DNA of 64,000 nucleotides from Candidatus Desulfovibrio trichonymphae (GCF_002355955.1 NZ_AP017368.1:620001-684000); one strand, 5' to 3'; shown: positions 1 through 8,315, counted from the stretch's first letter. Notes: generated from the letters alone by a model not told the origin. Numbers and translations: made by a program.

Positions 1-1
1 C

Positions 2-562
2 AGAACAGAAGACGTCAGATACTTGCTCAAGCCCTCCGTCATTTTGGGTCACAAGGCCTGGCAGGCCGCGTATGCCGTTAAAAAACCCGGCGTCTACCAG
101 TTCGCCGTAGCACAGGCGCCCTATTTTGAGCCGGCCGAAGACACATATATCGTTCACTACACCAAAACCGTGACGGCGGCCTTTGGCGGCGAGGACGGCT
201 GGAATGAGCCCTTGGGGCTGAAAACGGAAATCGTGCCGCTGACCAGACCTTTCGGCAATTATGCCGGAAACATTTTTCGCGGGCAGGTGCTGTTGAACGG
301 CAAACCAGCTCCCAATACGGATGTGGAAGTAGAATTCTGGAATACAGATGGTCGCCGTACGGCTCCCAATGAATATTTTCTCACCCAGATAGTCAGGACA
401 GATCAGAACGGCGTTTTTGCCTTCGGCGTGCCTTGGGCCGGCTGGTGGGGTTTTGCAGCTTTGAGCACGGCTGATGAAAAACTGGATTACAAGGGCGAAC
501 AAAAGCCCATTGAACTCGGCGCCGTGTTATGGACGGAGTTTGTCGCGCCAAGGACAAAGTGA
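2..562 (+). CDS. nikK: NikK-like periplasmic component of nickel ECF transporter (DUF4198), 5' partial
   Basis: The frame is open from the window edge to the TGA at 560-562, so the true start and signal peptide lie upstream. What is visible is a beta-rich domain: an N-terminal ILGHKAW stretch, a Gly/Pro-rich middle ([10 protein letters not shown]) and a C-terminal [19 protein letters not shown] motif. This matches DUF4198 proteins, which sit in nickel/cobalt uptake loci and are called NikK in NikKMLQO transporters. It is predicted to be periplasmic and to help deliver Ni2+ to the membrane S-component NikM encoded next. The K-M-L-Q-O order of the following genes supports the assignment more than the sequence alone does. 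A perfect hairpin follows the stop codon. The family role is inferred from genomic context; its biochemistry is poorly defined. Confidence 0.75.
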   Translation, partial: RTEDVRYLLKPSVILGHKAWQAAYAVKKPGVYQFAVAQAPYFEPAEDTYIVHYTKTVTAAFGGEDGWNEPLGLKTEIVPLTRPFGNYAGNIFRGQVLLNGKPAPNTDVEVEFWNTDGRRTAPNEYFLTQIVRTDQNGVFAFGVPWAGWWGFAALSTADEKLDYKGEQKPIELGAVLWTEFVAPRTK

Positions 563-567
563 ATACT

Positions 568-627
568 CCACCTGCTTTAGCAGGTGGCCATTGTGAGCTG
601 AAGCTGCCGTCTGAAGGCGGGGATTTT
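568..627 (+). other. Hairpins between nikK and nikM (attenuator or IS200/IS605-like relic)
   Basis: A perfect 8-bp stem with a TTTA loop (568-587, CCACCTGC / GCAGGTGG) is followed at 607-620 by a weaker stem (CCGTC / GGCGG) and GGATTTTT. This could lower nikMLQO transcription relative to nikK. The TTTA-loop hairpin also resembles IS200/IS605 end structures. No transposase is present. Confidence 0.4.
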
Positions 628-667
628 TACCATCCTCAAGTGGGATAATAAACAGGGCGCAAAAGTT

Positions 668-1273
668 ATGCATATTGCGGATGGTGTCCTTTCCCCGGCC
701 GTGCTCGGCACGGGTGCCGCGCTGGCGGCGGTGGGCACGGCCGTGGGCCTTCGCAGGCTTGATTATGACCGGCTTATGACGGTCGCCATGTTGTCAGCCG
801 CTTTTCTTGTGGCCTCGCTTGTGCATGTGCCTGTCGGTTTCTCAAGCATGCATTTGATTTTGAACGGACTGTTGGGCGTATTGCTCGGCTTTGCGGCATT
901 TCCCGCCATTCTTGCAGCGCTTGCATTGCAGGCTCTTCTTTTTCAGTATGGCGGCCTGACCATACTGGGCGTTAATACGTTTTGCATGGCTTTTTCCGGC
1001 GTACTGGCAGGGTATTGTTTCAAGGCAGTTGCGCGCATCTGCCCGGGACCAAAAGGTCAAAAGGCCGCGGCCTTTTGCGGCGGCGCGCTGGGGGTTGCGC
1101 TGGCCGGCCTGTTTACTGCCTCGGCGCTGGCTTTCAGCGATGAGGGCTTTATCACGACGGCGCAACTTTTGTTTTTGACGCATCTGCCCGTTATGCTGGT
1201 GGAGGGAATAATCACCATGTTCATGGTTTCGTTTATCGCGCGTGTTCGTCCTGAAATGCTTCACTGGCGCTGA
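668..1273 (+). CDS. nikM: NikM/CbiM-type nickel S-component of ECF transporter
   Basis: This 201-residue polytopic membrane protein begins MHIADGVLS, the hallmark N-terminus of the CbiM/NikM family. In that family the residue-2 histidine and the free N-terminus help coordinate Ni2+ or Co2+. Several hydrophobic segments follow, including a SMHLILNGLLGVLLGF motif typical of the family. It binds the metal and moves it through the membrane with NikQ and NikO. The ATG at 668 is chosen because the MHIADG N-terminus is functional and cannot be extended. Nickel rather than cobalt is favoured by the NikK and NikL companions and by the nickel demand of Desulfovibrio hydrogenases. No cobalamin genes or riboswitch are nearby. 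Confidence 0.88.
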   Translation: MHIADGVLSPAVLGTGAALAAVGTAVGLRRLDYDRLMTVAMLSAAFLVASLVHVPVGFSSMHLILNGLLGVLLGFAAFPAILAALALQALLFQYGGLTILGVNTFCMAFSGVLAGYCFKAVARICPGPKGQKAAAFCGGALGVALAGLFTASALAFSDEGFITTAQLLFLTHLPVMLVEGIITMFMVSFIARVRPEMLHWR

Positions 1274-1299
1274 ATGCCCATAAAAATCGGACGCTCTAC

Positions 1300-1896
1300 A
1301 TGAAACTCATCCAATTTTGTCTTGTTTCTGTGTTCCTTGCAATATTGCTCGCGCCGTCGTCCGCAGTTGCCCATCGCGTCAATATCTTCGCCTGGCTGGA
1401 GGGCGACGACGTGGCTGTAGAATGCGGCTTCAGCCGGGATTCGCCTGTCAGGAATGGGCGCATTACGGTGTTTGACGCGAAAAGCGGCAAAGAGCTTTTA
1501 CAGGGCGCTACCGACAAAAAGGGACATTTCCGTTTCCCCGTGCCTCAAAGCGTCCGTCGCAACGCCCACGGTTTGCGCATACGCGTCAACGCCGGCGAAG
1601 GGCATCAGAGTGAATGGCTTATAGCTGCTGATGAATTGATGCTTTCCGGTGATGTTCCCGACGCGCGAACACAGCCCTCAGCAACAGAAGCATCTCTCCT
1701 GTCCACGTCGGGCGACGGCGTCACGCAGGAAGCTGTACGACGCATTGTCAATGAGGTGCTGGACACTAAACTTGCTCCAATACGACGCGATTTGGCAGCC
1801 GCATCAGAGCCGGGCATTCAGGAAATCATCGGCTGCGTCGGCTGGCTTCTGGGGCTTGCCGGTATAGCTTTTTACTTCAAAGGGCGGCGCGGCTAA
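1300..1896 (+). CDS. nikL: NikL-like accessory membrane-anchored protein of nickel ECF transporter
   Basis: This 198-residue protein has a cleavable signal peptide (residues 1-24, ending near SAVAH). A carboxypeptidase-regulatory-like beta domain follows (about 25-110, with HRVNIFAWLEG and GHFRFPVP). A Ser/Thr/Pro-rich and helical linker comes next, then one C-terminal transmembrane segment (about 173-195, GCVGWLLGLAGIAFYF). This build matches NikL, which replaces NikN in NikKMLQO systems. It lies 26 bp after nikM and 12 bp before nikQ, so it is in the same operon. The mature protein begins with a histidine (AHRV), which could bind metal at the outer membrane face; that detail is inference. 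Confidence 0.75.
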   Translation: MKLIQFCLVSVFLAILLAPSSAVAHRVNIFAWLEGDDVAVECGFSRDSPVRNGRITVFDAKSGKELLQGATDKKGHFRFPVPQSVRRNAHGLRIRVNAGEGHQSEWLIAADELMLSGDVPDARTQPSATEASLLSTSGDGVTQEAVRRIVNEVLDTKLAPIRRDLAAASEPGIQEIIGCVGWLLGLAGIAFYFKGRRG

Positions 1897-1908
1897 CAAA
1901 AATGTATT

Positions 1909-2667
1909 GTGTTTGATCAACCGTTTGTCCACGACTGCCCGATACAGGCTATTGACCCGCGTGTGCGCCTCGGGCTTGCGGGCCTTGTCGCCGTATGCTT
2001 TGCCACGCTGCAGCAACCGACCTCCTGCATGCTTGGCCTCGCGCTCGGTGCATGCCTGCTTGCGTCTGCCTGCCCGCCTTTCATCCCTTTTGCCCGTCGT
2101 TTTGCTGCGGTAAATTGTTTTGTTCTTTTTTTTTGCTGTCTGATTCCCTTTACCGAACCAGGAGAAACGTTCACTGTATTCAATCTGATACCTGTCAGCG
2201 CGCGAGGCGTGCATCTTGCCCTGCTGACAACACTCAAGGCAAACGCCGTTTTCTTTGTTTTTCAGGCGCTTGCGGCCACCATGCATCCTTCCACCGCGGG
2301 CTATGCCCTTCAGGGCATAGGCTGTCCGCCAAAGCTGGTTTTTCTCTTTTTACTCACAGGGCGTTATGTGAATCTGCTGGCAGAAGAATGGCAGACTCTT
2401 AACGTGGCCGCACGTCTGCGCGGTTTTATGCCCCGCGCGAGCCTGCATGCTTGGCGCACGCTGGCCTGCCTGCTGGGACTTTTGCTGGTGCGCAGTTATG
2501 ATCGTTCCCTGCGTGTCTGCGAAGCTATGCGTTTACGGGCTTTCAGCGGCAGGTTTACTACCGTGACGGTTTTCAGAACGCGCTATGTGGATGCGGTTTT
2601 TGCACTTGTTGTGCTGCTTTACATAACCGGCATCGCGCTGACGGAAGCGGGGGTGTTTCATGGCTGA
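1909..2667 (+). CDS. nikQ: NikQ/CbiQ-type ECF transporter T-component
   Basis: This 252-residue integral membrane protein of the CbiQ family couples ATPase movement to the S-component. It shows an N-terminal DPRVRLGLAG motif, several hydrophobic segments, and the cytoplasmic coupling region with Ala-Arg-Gly-like motifs (AARLRGF near residue 172 and AMRLRAF near 207). The chosen start is GTG at 1909; an ATG at 1902 opens only a five-codon frame. The last 8 bp overlap nikO, which implies translational coupling. It is predicted to form the energising module with NikO for nickel import. Confidence 0.85.
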   Translation: MFDQPFVHDCPIQAIDPRVRLGLAGLVAVCFATLQQPTSCMLGLALGACLLASACPPFIPFARRFAAVNCFVLFFCCLIPFTEPGETFTVFNLIPVSARGVHLALLTTLKANAVFFVFQALAATMHPSTAGYALQGIGCPPKLVFLFLLTGRYVNLLAEEWQTLNVAARLRGFMPRASLHAWRTLACLLGLLLVRSYDRSLRVCEAMRLRAFSGRFTTVTVFRTRYVDAVFALVVLLYITGIALTEAGVFHG

Positions 2668-3400
2668 AACGAGCTTGCAGGATGTTATTTTCAGTCTGGA
2701 GCATGTTCATTTTGCCTATATTCAGGGCGACAGCCGCAGAGAGGTATTGCATGACGTGAATTTTGCCCTTTCACCCGCCCGGCAGTTCGGTCTGTTCGGC
2801 CCGAACGGCAGCGGCAAAACAACATTTTTTCGCTGTATTACAGGGTTGGTGCGGCCACAGCGGGGTGTCACGCGCTTTCACGGCATTGTGCTGAACAGTG
2901 AAAAAGATTTTTATGCACTGCGCTGCAAAGTTGGTTTTGTGCTTCAACACGCTGAAGATCAACTTTTTTTCCCCACCGTGCTGGAAGATGTGGCGTTTGG
3001 TCCCTTGAATCTCGGCATGACGCCTGAAGCGGCCAGAGACCGCGCTCTGGAAACCCTGAAGAGTCTCAGGCTGGACGGCTTTGAAAACCGCCTGACCCAT
3101 CGTCTTTCCGGTGGTGAAAAAAAGTTGATTTCACTGGCCACAGTGCTGGCCATGCGGCCTGAAGCCCTTTTGCTGGATGAACCGACCAGCGGTCTGGACA
3201 ACGAAGCCCGTGAGCGCCTGATCGACATACTGCGCGGATTGCCCACAGCTAGGATTGTCATTTCCCATGACTGGGATTTTCTGTCTCAGGTCTCCACAGA
3301 CTGCCTGACCATTCACGACGGCCGTCTGAGTGCCTGTTCGCCCTTGTTTGCTCATACGCACATGCACCCCGCGGGCAACGATCCGCACGGACATGCGTAA
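2660..3400 (+). CDS. nikO: NikO/CbiO-type ECF transporter ATPase
   Basis: This 246-residue ABC ATPase has Walker A (GPNGSGKTT, about residue 49), a Q-loop (VLQHAEDQLF), the signature LSGGEKKL, Walker B (LLLDEPTSGLD) and the switch histidine (VISHDWDF). The FxxxxDQLF pattern and the length fit the CbiO/EcfA subfamily. The C-terminus is histidine-rich (HTHMHPAGNDPHGHA), a pattern seen in metal-transport ATPases that may buffer nickel. It is the last gene of nikKMLQO. No convincing intrinsic terminator follows directly; an eroded sulfatase fragment lies downstream. Confidence 0.88.
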   Translation: MAETSLQDVIFSLEHVHFAYIQGDSRREVLHDVNFALSPARQFGLFGPNGSGKTTFFRCITGLVRPQRGVTRFHGIVLNSEKDFYALRCKVGFVLQHAEDQLFFPTVLEDVAFGPLNLGMTPEAARDRALETLKSLRLDGFENRLTHRLSGGEKKLISLATVLAMRPEALLLDEPTSGLDNEARERLIDILRGLPTARIVISHDWDFLSQVSTDCLTIHDGRLSACSPLFAHTHMHPAGNDPHGHA

Positions 3401-3529
3401 ACCATGCTGATGCGCCCCAGAGCAAATTAATTTTTAAGTAGCCAAAAATCTGCTGACAGCCAAGCATGTCAATAAAAAACAAATATGCAAAACCTTCAAG
3501 AATTTCAGAGGGCAAAATCCGACAAGTAG

Positions 3530-3859
3530 ATTCTCGAAGGTCGGAACAAAACCCGTCCCTTCTTGTTCTGGGTAGATTCATTCGATCCGCACGAACCGTG
3601 AGATCCGCCTTCCATCTGGGCCGGGGAACCCTGCCCCTATGACCCGGAGTACAAGGGCAATCCCGCGGCGCTATCCAGTGCGCGGCGTCTTCTGTGCGGC
3701 GTCAAGGCCGGGGTTGTCGCGTTGGAGGTGGATGGCCACATTATCTGGGCAGACAAGGAACTCACCCCCGGTCTGGCTGAACGATTCTGCGCCGGGTTAC
3801 CCGACTATGTTCGGAAAACAATGGCGGAATACGGCATATCTTCAGATCTCCCCGGCTGA
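3530..3859 (+). pseudogene. Sulfatase-family fragment with premature TGA
   Basis: The 3530-3859 frame reads RPFLFWVDSFDPHEP, then TGA at 3599-3601, then DPPSIWAGEPCPYDPEYKG and on to a TGA at 3857. FLWVDSFDPHEPWDPP is a well-known segment of arylsulfatase/alkaline-phosphatase superfamily sulfatases, so the stop stands exactly where Trp (TGG) is expected. Only about 110 codons remain of a family usually 450-550 residues long, and no start or active-site CxPSR motif is visible. The C-terminal part (KAGVVALEVDGHIIWADKEL) is not assigned. This is recall of the motif, not an alignment. Confidence 0.6.
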
Positions 3860-3990
3860 GCATTGGCAAATTTTATTTTCATGCAGCAGCAGCATCCAGG
3901 CATTCCAGTCAGTCGCGCTCGCCGGGCGCGTCAGACGCAACCGTGATTGTTTGATTCATTCGATTGCCCTGCGAGTACGATAAGAACCGC

Positions 3991-4019
3991 TTGACAGTTT
4001 TTCAGGCATGAACTATTAA
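3991..4019 (+). promoter_or_regulatory. Sigma-70 promoter of rpsT
   Basis: A consensus -35 TTGACA (3991-3996) is separated by 17 bp from TATTAA (4014-4019). Transcription would start near 4026 and give a leader of about 55 nt before the rpsT GTG codon. Confidence 0.75.
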
Positions 4020-4080
4020 GACAATTTCAGATTTTACGACACTGTTTGCAAAACAGGCAAAAATACGTGGAGAGAACACT

Positions 4081-4347
4081 GTGGCCAATCATAAATCAGC
4101 CATCAAGCGTCATAAACAGAGCCTTGAAAGGGCCGCGCGCAACCGCGCCGATCGTACTCGCGTCAAAAATGCCGTCAAGTCCGTACGCGCGGCTATTCAA
4201 AACAAAAACAAATCTCTGGCCGAAGGCGCGCTGTCCACTGCCTCTTCCGTATTCGCCAAGGCCGCCGGCAGGGGCGCGCTGCACCGCAGAAAAGCCGCAC
4301 GCAAAATGTCGCGTCTGGCCAGAGCTGTCAACGCCGTCGCCGTCTAG
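4081..4347 (+). CDS. rpsT: 30S ribosomal protein S20
   Basis: This 88-residue, Lys/Arg/Ala-rich helical protein begins [20 protein letters not shown] after a GTG start, the canonical S20 N-terminus. It binds 16S rRNA helices h9 and h44 during early 30S assembly. The GTG at 4081 is preceded by GTGGAGAGAACACT, which carries a GGAGAG Shine-Dalgarno. The gene is monocistronic: its own promoter lies at 3991-4019, and the next gene, ruvB, converges from the other strand. S20 genes in other bacteria also often use weak start codons linked to autoregulation; whether that applies here is unknown. Confidence 0.97.
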   Translation: MANHKSAIKRHKQSLERAARNRADRTRVKNAVKSVRAAIQNKNKSLAEGALSTASSVFAKAAGRGALHRRKAARKMSRLARAVNAVAV

Positions 4348-4465
4348 AACATATCCACAAACGGCATATCGCGAACAAACACTGTTGTGTCTTCAAGCTG
4401 TTGCGGTGTTGCCCGCGCTGAAGCATCTGCTCGTCTCGACGGATGCCGCAATCCTGTTACGTGGG

Positions 4466-5461
4466 CTACGCGGGCATGTTCAGATGTTCATAAGCCTTGG
4501 CTGTCGCCATACGGCCGCGCGGAGTGCGTTTTAAAAAGCCGCACTGGATCAGATAAGGCTCATAAATGTCCTCAATGGTGCGCACCTCTTCCGAGCAGGC
4601 AACCGCAAGCGTTTTCACGCCCACAGGGCCGCCGTCGAAATGCTTTATCAGCACGGCAAGCAGCTTGCGGTCCATCTGGTCAAGGCCGTACTTATCAACA
4701 TCCATACGCGTCAGGGCCGCCGCCGCTTGTTCAGCCGTCACACGCCCGTCTCCGTGAACAAGCGCGAAGTCCCGCACCCGGCGCAACAGCCGGTTTGCAA
4801 TGCGCGGCGTACCGCGCGCACGGCGGCCGATTTCTTTCGCGCCGTCTTCCGTGACAGACACATGCAGAATGTCGGCGGCGCGCCGCACCACACGCGCCAA
4901 ATCTGACGGGCTGTAATACTCAAGCCGGGCCACAATGCCGAAACGGTCTCTCAGCGGCGAGGATATAAGACCCATACGCGTTGTGGCGCCCACCAGCGTA
5001 AAGGGATCCAGATCAATTTTTACTGTGCGGGCGGCCGGTCCCTGGCCTATCACAAGATCCAGCTTGAAGTCCTCCATAGCCGGGTACAGCATTTCTTCCA
5101 CAACAATGGGCATACGGTGGATTTCATCCACAAACAAAATATCGTGCCGGCCCAGATTGGTGAGAATGGCCGCCAGATCGCCACTGCGCTCCATCACAGG
5201 CCCTGAAGTGCAGATCAGATTGACGTTCAATTCTGCGGCCATGATCTGCGCGAGCGTGGTTTTGCCGAGACCGGGATTTCCGTAAAACAGCGTGTGGTCC
5301 AGCGCCTTGCCCCGTTCCCGAGCTGCGTCCAGATACACGCGCAGATTGGCTCGCAATTCGTCCTGCCCGATAAAATCATTGAGGCTGCGCGGCCGGATGC
5401 TCTCATCCTGCCCGGCGACGGACTGAATATCCTGCGGCGGCACAGCGGCGGGCGCGGCCAT
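4466..5461 (-). CDS. ruvB: Holliday junction branch-migration DNA helicase RuvB
   Basis: This 331-residue AAA+ ATPase powers branch migration of Holliday junctions with RuvA. It shows [13 protein letters not shown] near the N-terminus, Walker A ([12 protein letters not shown]), Walker B (LFVDEIHRM), the sensor region (LVGATTRMG) and the arginine-finger segment (SPLRDRFG). The C-terminal winged-helix domain includes [13 protein letters not shown]. Length is typical for the family. Its start ATG overlaps the ruvA stop (TAATG), so the pair is translationally coupled. ruvC is not in this window. Confidence 0.97.
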   Translation of the reverse strand: MAAPAAVPPQDIQSVAGQDESIRPRSLNDFIGQDELRANLRVYLDAARERGKALDHTLFYGNPGLGKTTLAQIMAAELNVNLICTSGPVMERSGDLAAILTNLGRHDILFVDEIHRMPIVVEEMLYPAMEDFKLDLVIGQGPAARTVKIDLDPFTLVGATTRMGLISSPLRDRFGIVARLEYYSPSDLARVVRRAADILHVSVTEDGAKEIGRRARGTPRIANRLLRRVRDFALVHGDGRVTAEQAAAALTRMDVDKYGLDQMDRKLLAVLIKHFDGGPVGVKTLAVACSEEVRTIEDIYEPYLIQCGFLKRTPRGRMATAKAYEHLNMPA

Positions 5462-6072
5462 TACGACGCCCCCCTGCCGAAGCGTTTAAGCGCCAGCCTG
5501 AGTGCGCCGGCAACGTCCATATCAGGTTCTTCATGCAGAATTTTTTTCACAAGCGGCACGCACTCTTCTTCGGCGTAGCCAAGATTGACAAGCCCCGCCA
5601 CAGCGTCACGAAAAACAGAAGCCTCACGCGTCCCCACAGTCGGCAGGGCTGCGCCCGCGGCATTGTCCACCTTGAGTTTGTACTGGAGTTCCAAAAAAAT
5701 ATGTTGTGCGGACTTTTTGCCTATGCCCGACACTCTGGTCAGAGCCGCCACATCCTCTTCCAGAACGAGCCTGCGCAAATCGTCCGGGCGGAATGTGGAA
5801 AGAATGGCCAGAGCAGTTCTGGCGCCGACCTTGGAAATCGTCAGCAAAACCTCAAAGGCCTGACGTTCTTCAAATGTGGCAAAGCCGAAAAGTTCCAGGG
5901 CGTCCTCGCGTACGGCAAGGCTGGTATAAAGCGCCACGGACTCTCCCCTCGCAGGCAGGGCGGCAAGCGTGCGTGACGGCAGGGCCACTTCATAGCCTAC
6001 TCCGGATTGGGTTACGACAAGACAGGCCTGGTCCCATGTCTCGACCAGACGTCCTTCAATATAAGCAATCAT
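5461..6072 (-). CDS. ruvA: Holliday junction branch-migration protein RuvA
   Basis: This 203-residue protein begins [11 protein letters not shown], typical of RuvA. It has the OB-fold N-terminal domain (about 1-65), the helix-hairpin-helix domain II with [16 protein letters not shown]-like and [17 protein letters not shown] segments, and a C-terminal RuvB-binding domain (NLGYAEEE). As a tetramer it binds Holliday junctions and recruits RuvB. It is transcribed leftwards with ruvB directly behind, and moaA lies 60 bp upstream on the same strand. Confidence 0.96.
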   Translation of the reverse strand: MIAYIEGRLVETWDQACLVVTQSGVGYEVALPSRTLAALPARGESVALYTSLAVREDALELFGFATFEERQAFEVLLTISKVGARTALAILSTFRPDDLRRLVLEEDVAALTRVSGIGKKSAQHIFLELQYKLKVDNAAGAALPTVGTREASVFRDAVAGLVNLGYAEEECVPLVKKILHEEPDMDVAGALRLALKRFGRGAS

Positions 6073-6132
6073 CTTCCCTTCGCATTGTTATGCCATGCTT
6101 CAAAGCGGGCGGTATCAAGGCAGGTTCAGCCC

Positions 6133-7173
6133 TCACCCGCCGATGCCGGACATCTGCTTTGCGGCCACCGCGCCGTTCAGTGGCCGCGCGTACAAAATAT
6201 CCGCCCCGACAGGCTTGTTTGCGCAGACACGGCGTATTATTTGCGCTATACGTGCGTCCGTAATTTCCGGATGCCGCAAAAGGCCGCGCAAACGGTATTC
6301 CCTGTCGGCAAAAAGACAGGTGCGCAACGCGCCGTCGCTCGTCATACGCAAACGGTTGCAGGCCAGACAAAAAGGCTCCGTCACGGGCGTGATAAAGCCC
6401 ATCCGCCCCTTGCCGCCTACAATCCGGTACATGCGCGCCGGTCCGGCGCTTGCGGGGCTGTCCGCCTCCGGCAACAGCCGCACGCGACGTTCGGCCTCTT
6501 TTTTTATTTCCCCGGCCGGCCAGAAATTTTCCGTGTTCCACAATGTGCCGCTGCTCATAGGCATAAATTCGATGAAACGCAAGTCAAGAGGCATTGTCAG
6601 GGCCGCATGGACAAAATCGTCCATCTGGCCGTCGTTCACGCCGCGCATGGCGACCACATTGATCTTGACGCGCAGCCGGGCGGACAGCAGCGCCTCAAGC
6701 GCCCGCAGCACGTCCGGCAACATGTCCCGGCCGGTTACGGCGGCAAAAGTACCCCTGTCAAAACTGTCCAGAGAAAGATTCACGACGTGTACATTCACAC
6801 GGCGCAAGAGGGAAATATGCGGCTCAAGCAGGGTGCCGTTGGTTGTAATGCGCAAATCTATCTCCGGGTAGCGCGCACGCAGCATGCTCAAAAACGTGTC
6901 GCACCCCCTGCGGACAAAAAGTTCCCCACCGGTCAGCCTCACCTTCTCTATGCCCAGAGATGCCGCAACCCCCACCATACGCGCCATTTCTTCATACCGC
7001 AAAATTTCCTGATGCGGGATGCTGTGCTCTCTGACGTTGCTGCGGCAATACATGCAGCGCAGATTGCAGCGATCCGTCACGGAAAGACGCAGATAGCGCA
7101 CCGTGCGGCCACGGCCGTCACAAAGATCGCGCACGACCCTGCCCGCCCTTGCCAAAGAATGGACAGTTGCCAA
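6133..7173 (-). CDS. moaA: GTP 3',8-cyclase MoaA (molybdenum cofactor), altered GGEP motif
   Basis: This radical-SAM enzyme starts molybdopterin synthesis by converting GTP to 3',8-cyclo-H2GTP. The N-terminal cluster motif CNLRCMYC (CxxxCxxC) is intact. The C-terminal cluster ligands CLACNRLR...LRTC and the C-terminal Gly-Gly are also present. The SAM-binding motif reads RLTGGELFVRR where the family has GGEP; the proline codon is now CTT, one transition from CCT. The start at 7173 would be a TTG; a later start is possible because conserved sequence begins only at RTVRYLRLSVTD. No other moa, moe or mob gene is nearby. The gene looks real, but the lost proline raises a question about activity. 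Confidence 0.9.
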   Translation of the reverse strand: MATVHSLARAGRVVRDLCDGRGRTVRYLRLSVTDRCNLRCMYCRSNVREHSIPHQEILRYEEMARMVGVAASLGIEKVRLTGGELFVRRGCDTFLSMLRARYPEIDLRITTNGTLLEPHISLLRRVNVHVVNLSLDSFDRGTFAAVTGRDMLPDVLRALEALLSARLRVKINVVAMRGVNDGQMDDFVHAALTMPLDLRFIEFMPMSSGTLWNTENFWPAGEIKKEAERRVRLLPEADSPASAGPARMYRIVGGKGRMGFITPVTEPFCLACNRLRMTSDGALRTCLFADREYRLRGLLRHPEITDARIAQIIRRVCANKPVGADILYARPLNGAVAAKQMSGIGG

Positions 7174-7202
7174 GAAATCGAAATGAATTTACATCTGCCC
7201 TC

Positions 7203-7481
7203 ATGAAACACCTATTGTTTTTGACGGTCGTGCCGGGCTGCTTTTGTCTGCCGCAGGCGGCCGCTGCATGGGACGGATTTGATGCTGCAACAACCAATCT
7301 TGTGGAAATAACACCTGACAACATACCCTTAAGAGACGACACGATTGATGTACGGGATTACGACACCGACGCTACGGAAACCTGTCTCGTGGAAAGCGTG
7401 ACCCGCAATGCCCGCACGGTGGAAGTGATGGTGCGCGCGGCAAACGGGGTCAGGCGCATTCTGGTCATGGAAGGCCGCTAA
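7203..7481 (+). CDS. Small secreted protein, DUF5334-like
   Basis: This 92-residue protein starts at the ATG at 7203 because a clear signal peptide follows (MKHLLFLTVVPGCFCLPQAAAA). The mature part begins WDGFDAATTNLVEITPDNIP and contains DTIDVRDYD and ETCLVESVTRN. From memory this resembles DUF5334, a small secreted family of unknown function. A single conserved cysteine lies in the mature region. The 3' end overlaps the converging gene on the other strand by 4 bp. No function is proposed. Confidence 0.65.
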   Translation: MKHLLFLTVVPGCFCLPQAAAAWDGFDAATTNLVEITPDNIPLRDDTIDVRDYDTDATETCLVESVTRNARTVEVMVRAANGVRRILVMEGR

Positions 7482-8047
7482 CCCTTGTTCTCCTCTTCCC
7501 GTTCATAGCCGGGCAGCACTATTCCCGCGCTTTCGGCCTGCCCCTGCCCCTTGGGACAGCGGCTCTGCAAATGGCAGATTTCACAACCACCCCTATATGG
7601 ATAATGCGTTACCACAGCGTAACGCCGGCTGAGCAGCGGCGTGTCTTCTTTGTAGGGGATGCCGAGCCCGGCGAGCGCCTCACGCAGGGCCTGCGCGGGG
7701 CGCGGCGAAGGCGCGCAACCCCCCTCCGCCACTTGCGGCAAAAGCTCCTGCACGGAGGACATGCACATAAACTGGGCAAGGCTGTTGACCATATAGCCTT
7801 CGGAAGGAGACTTCCCCCAGGTCTCATCCACAAGGTCTTCCACATTTTCCGGCAGCCAGACAGCGAGCCAAGAAATTTCGCCCATACTCACTTCACGCAC
7901 TTTCAACAGCTCAAGCCACTGACACCACAACCAGGCAAGGCGTTCAGCGGCGCCGGCGCCAAGGCGCGTCTCCCGGCTCAGGAATATGAAGGCTTCCATA
8001 TCGAAATACGGCTTGACGTCGTGCTCTTTGATACTGGCTTTGTTCAC
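7478..8047 (-). CDS. Conserved hypothetical protein with C-terminal Cys cluster
   Basis: This 189-residue cytoplasmic-looking protein starts with GTG at 8047, preceded by AAGG. It is rich in Trp, Leu and Glu and has no membrane segment. Near its C-terminus is GGCEICHLQSRCPKG, a CxxCx6C arrangement that could hold zinc or an Fe-S cluster. I do not recognise the family. It lies 77 bp downstream of a small membrane-protein gene on the same strand, so the two may be co-transcribed. Confidence 0.6.
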   Translation of the reverse strand: MNKASIKEHDVKPYFDMEAFIFLSRETRLGAGAAERLAWLWCQWLELLKVREVSMGEISWLAVWLPENVEDLVDETWGKSPSEGYMVNSLAQFMCMSSVQELLPQVAEGGCAPSPRPAQALREALAGLGIPYKEDTPLLSRRYAVVTHYPYRGGCEICHLQSRCPKGQGQAESAGIVLPGYEREEENKG

Positions 8048-8124
8048 GCGGGAACCTTATAAAATATTCTGTGCCGTCTTCAGGGGGCAGACGCCGTCAA
8101 CCCAGGAGGACATTGCCCCTTTCC

Positions 8125-8259
8125 TTAATCCAGTGTGAGCACTTTGCATTTCAGCGGCGTAATGGTGAGCAATATTGTCCAAATGCCGCCGGAGAGCCTG
8201 ACCACAATAACGGGGAAGAGTATTTCCGGATTAACCCATCCCCCGAAGGCCATATACAT
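8125..8259 (-). CDS. Small (44-residue) predicted membrane protein
   Basis: This short frame encodes MYMAFGGWVNPEILFPVIVV, then RLSGGIWTILLTITPLKCKV, then LTLD and TAA. It has one long hydrophobic stretch (about residues 12-37), consistent with a single membrane helix. Support for expression is unusually good: GAGGGAGGCGT directly precedes the ATG at 8259, and a near-consensus promoter lies just upstream at 8288-8315. The codons are ordinary for the window. No family is recognised, so the function is unknown. Confidence 0.5.
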   Translation of the reverse strand: MYMAFGGWVNPEILFPVIVVRLSGGIWTILLTITPLKCKVLTLD

Positions 8260-8287
8260 ACGCCTCCCTCATAAAAAATATTTTTTC

Positions 8288-8315
8288 ATTGTAACCAAGG
8301 GGAAAACCCCGTCAA
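8288..8315 (-). promoter_or_regulatory. Sigma-70 promoter of the 44-residue membrane protein gene
   Basis: On the minus strand TTGACG (8310-8315) is followed after 16 bp by TACAAT (8288-8293). The predicted transcript starts near 8281, about 22 nt before the start codon. Confidence 0.55.

Noticed and set aside
3599-3601. In-frame TGA in the sulfatase-like frame as a selenocysteine codon
   Set aside because: The position is Trp in the family, no SECIS-like hairpin is evident directly downstream, and most of the gene is missing; a nonsense mutation is simpler.
6007-7206. 399-codon open frame on the strand opposite moaA and ruvA
   Set aside because: It lies antisense to well-identified genes, is rich in His, Gln and Arg from the reversed code, and has no start signal.
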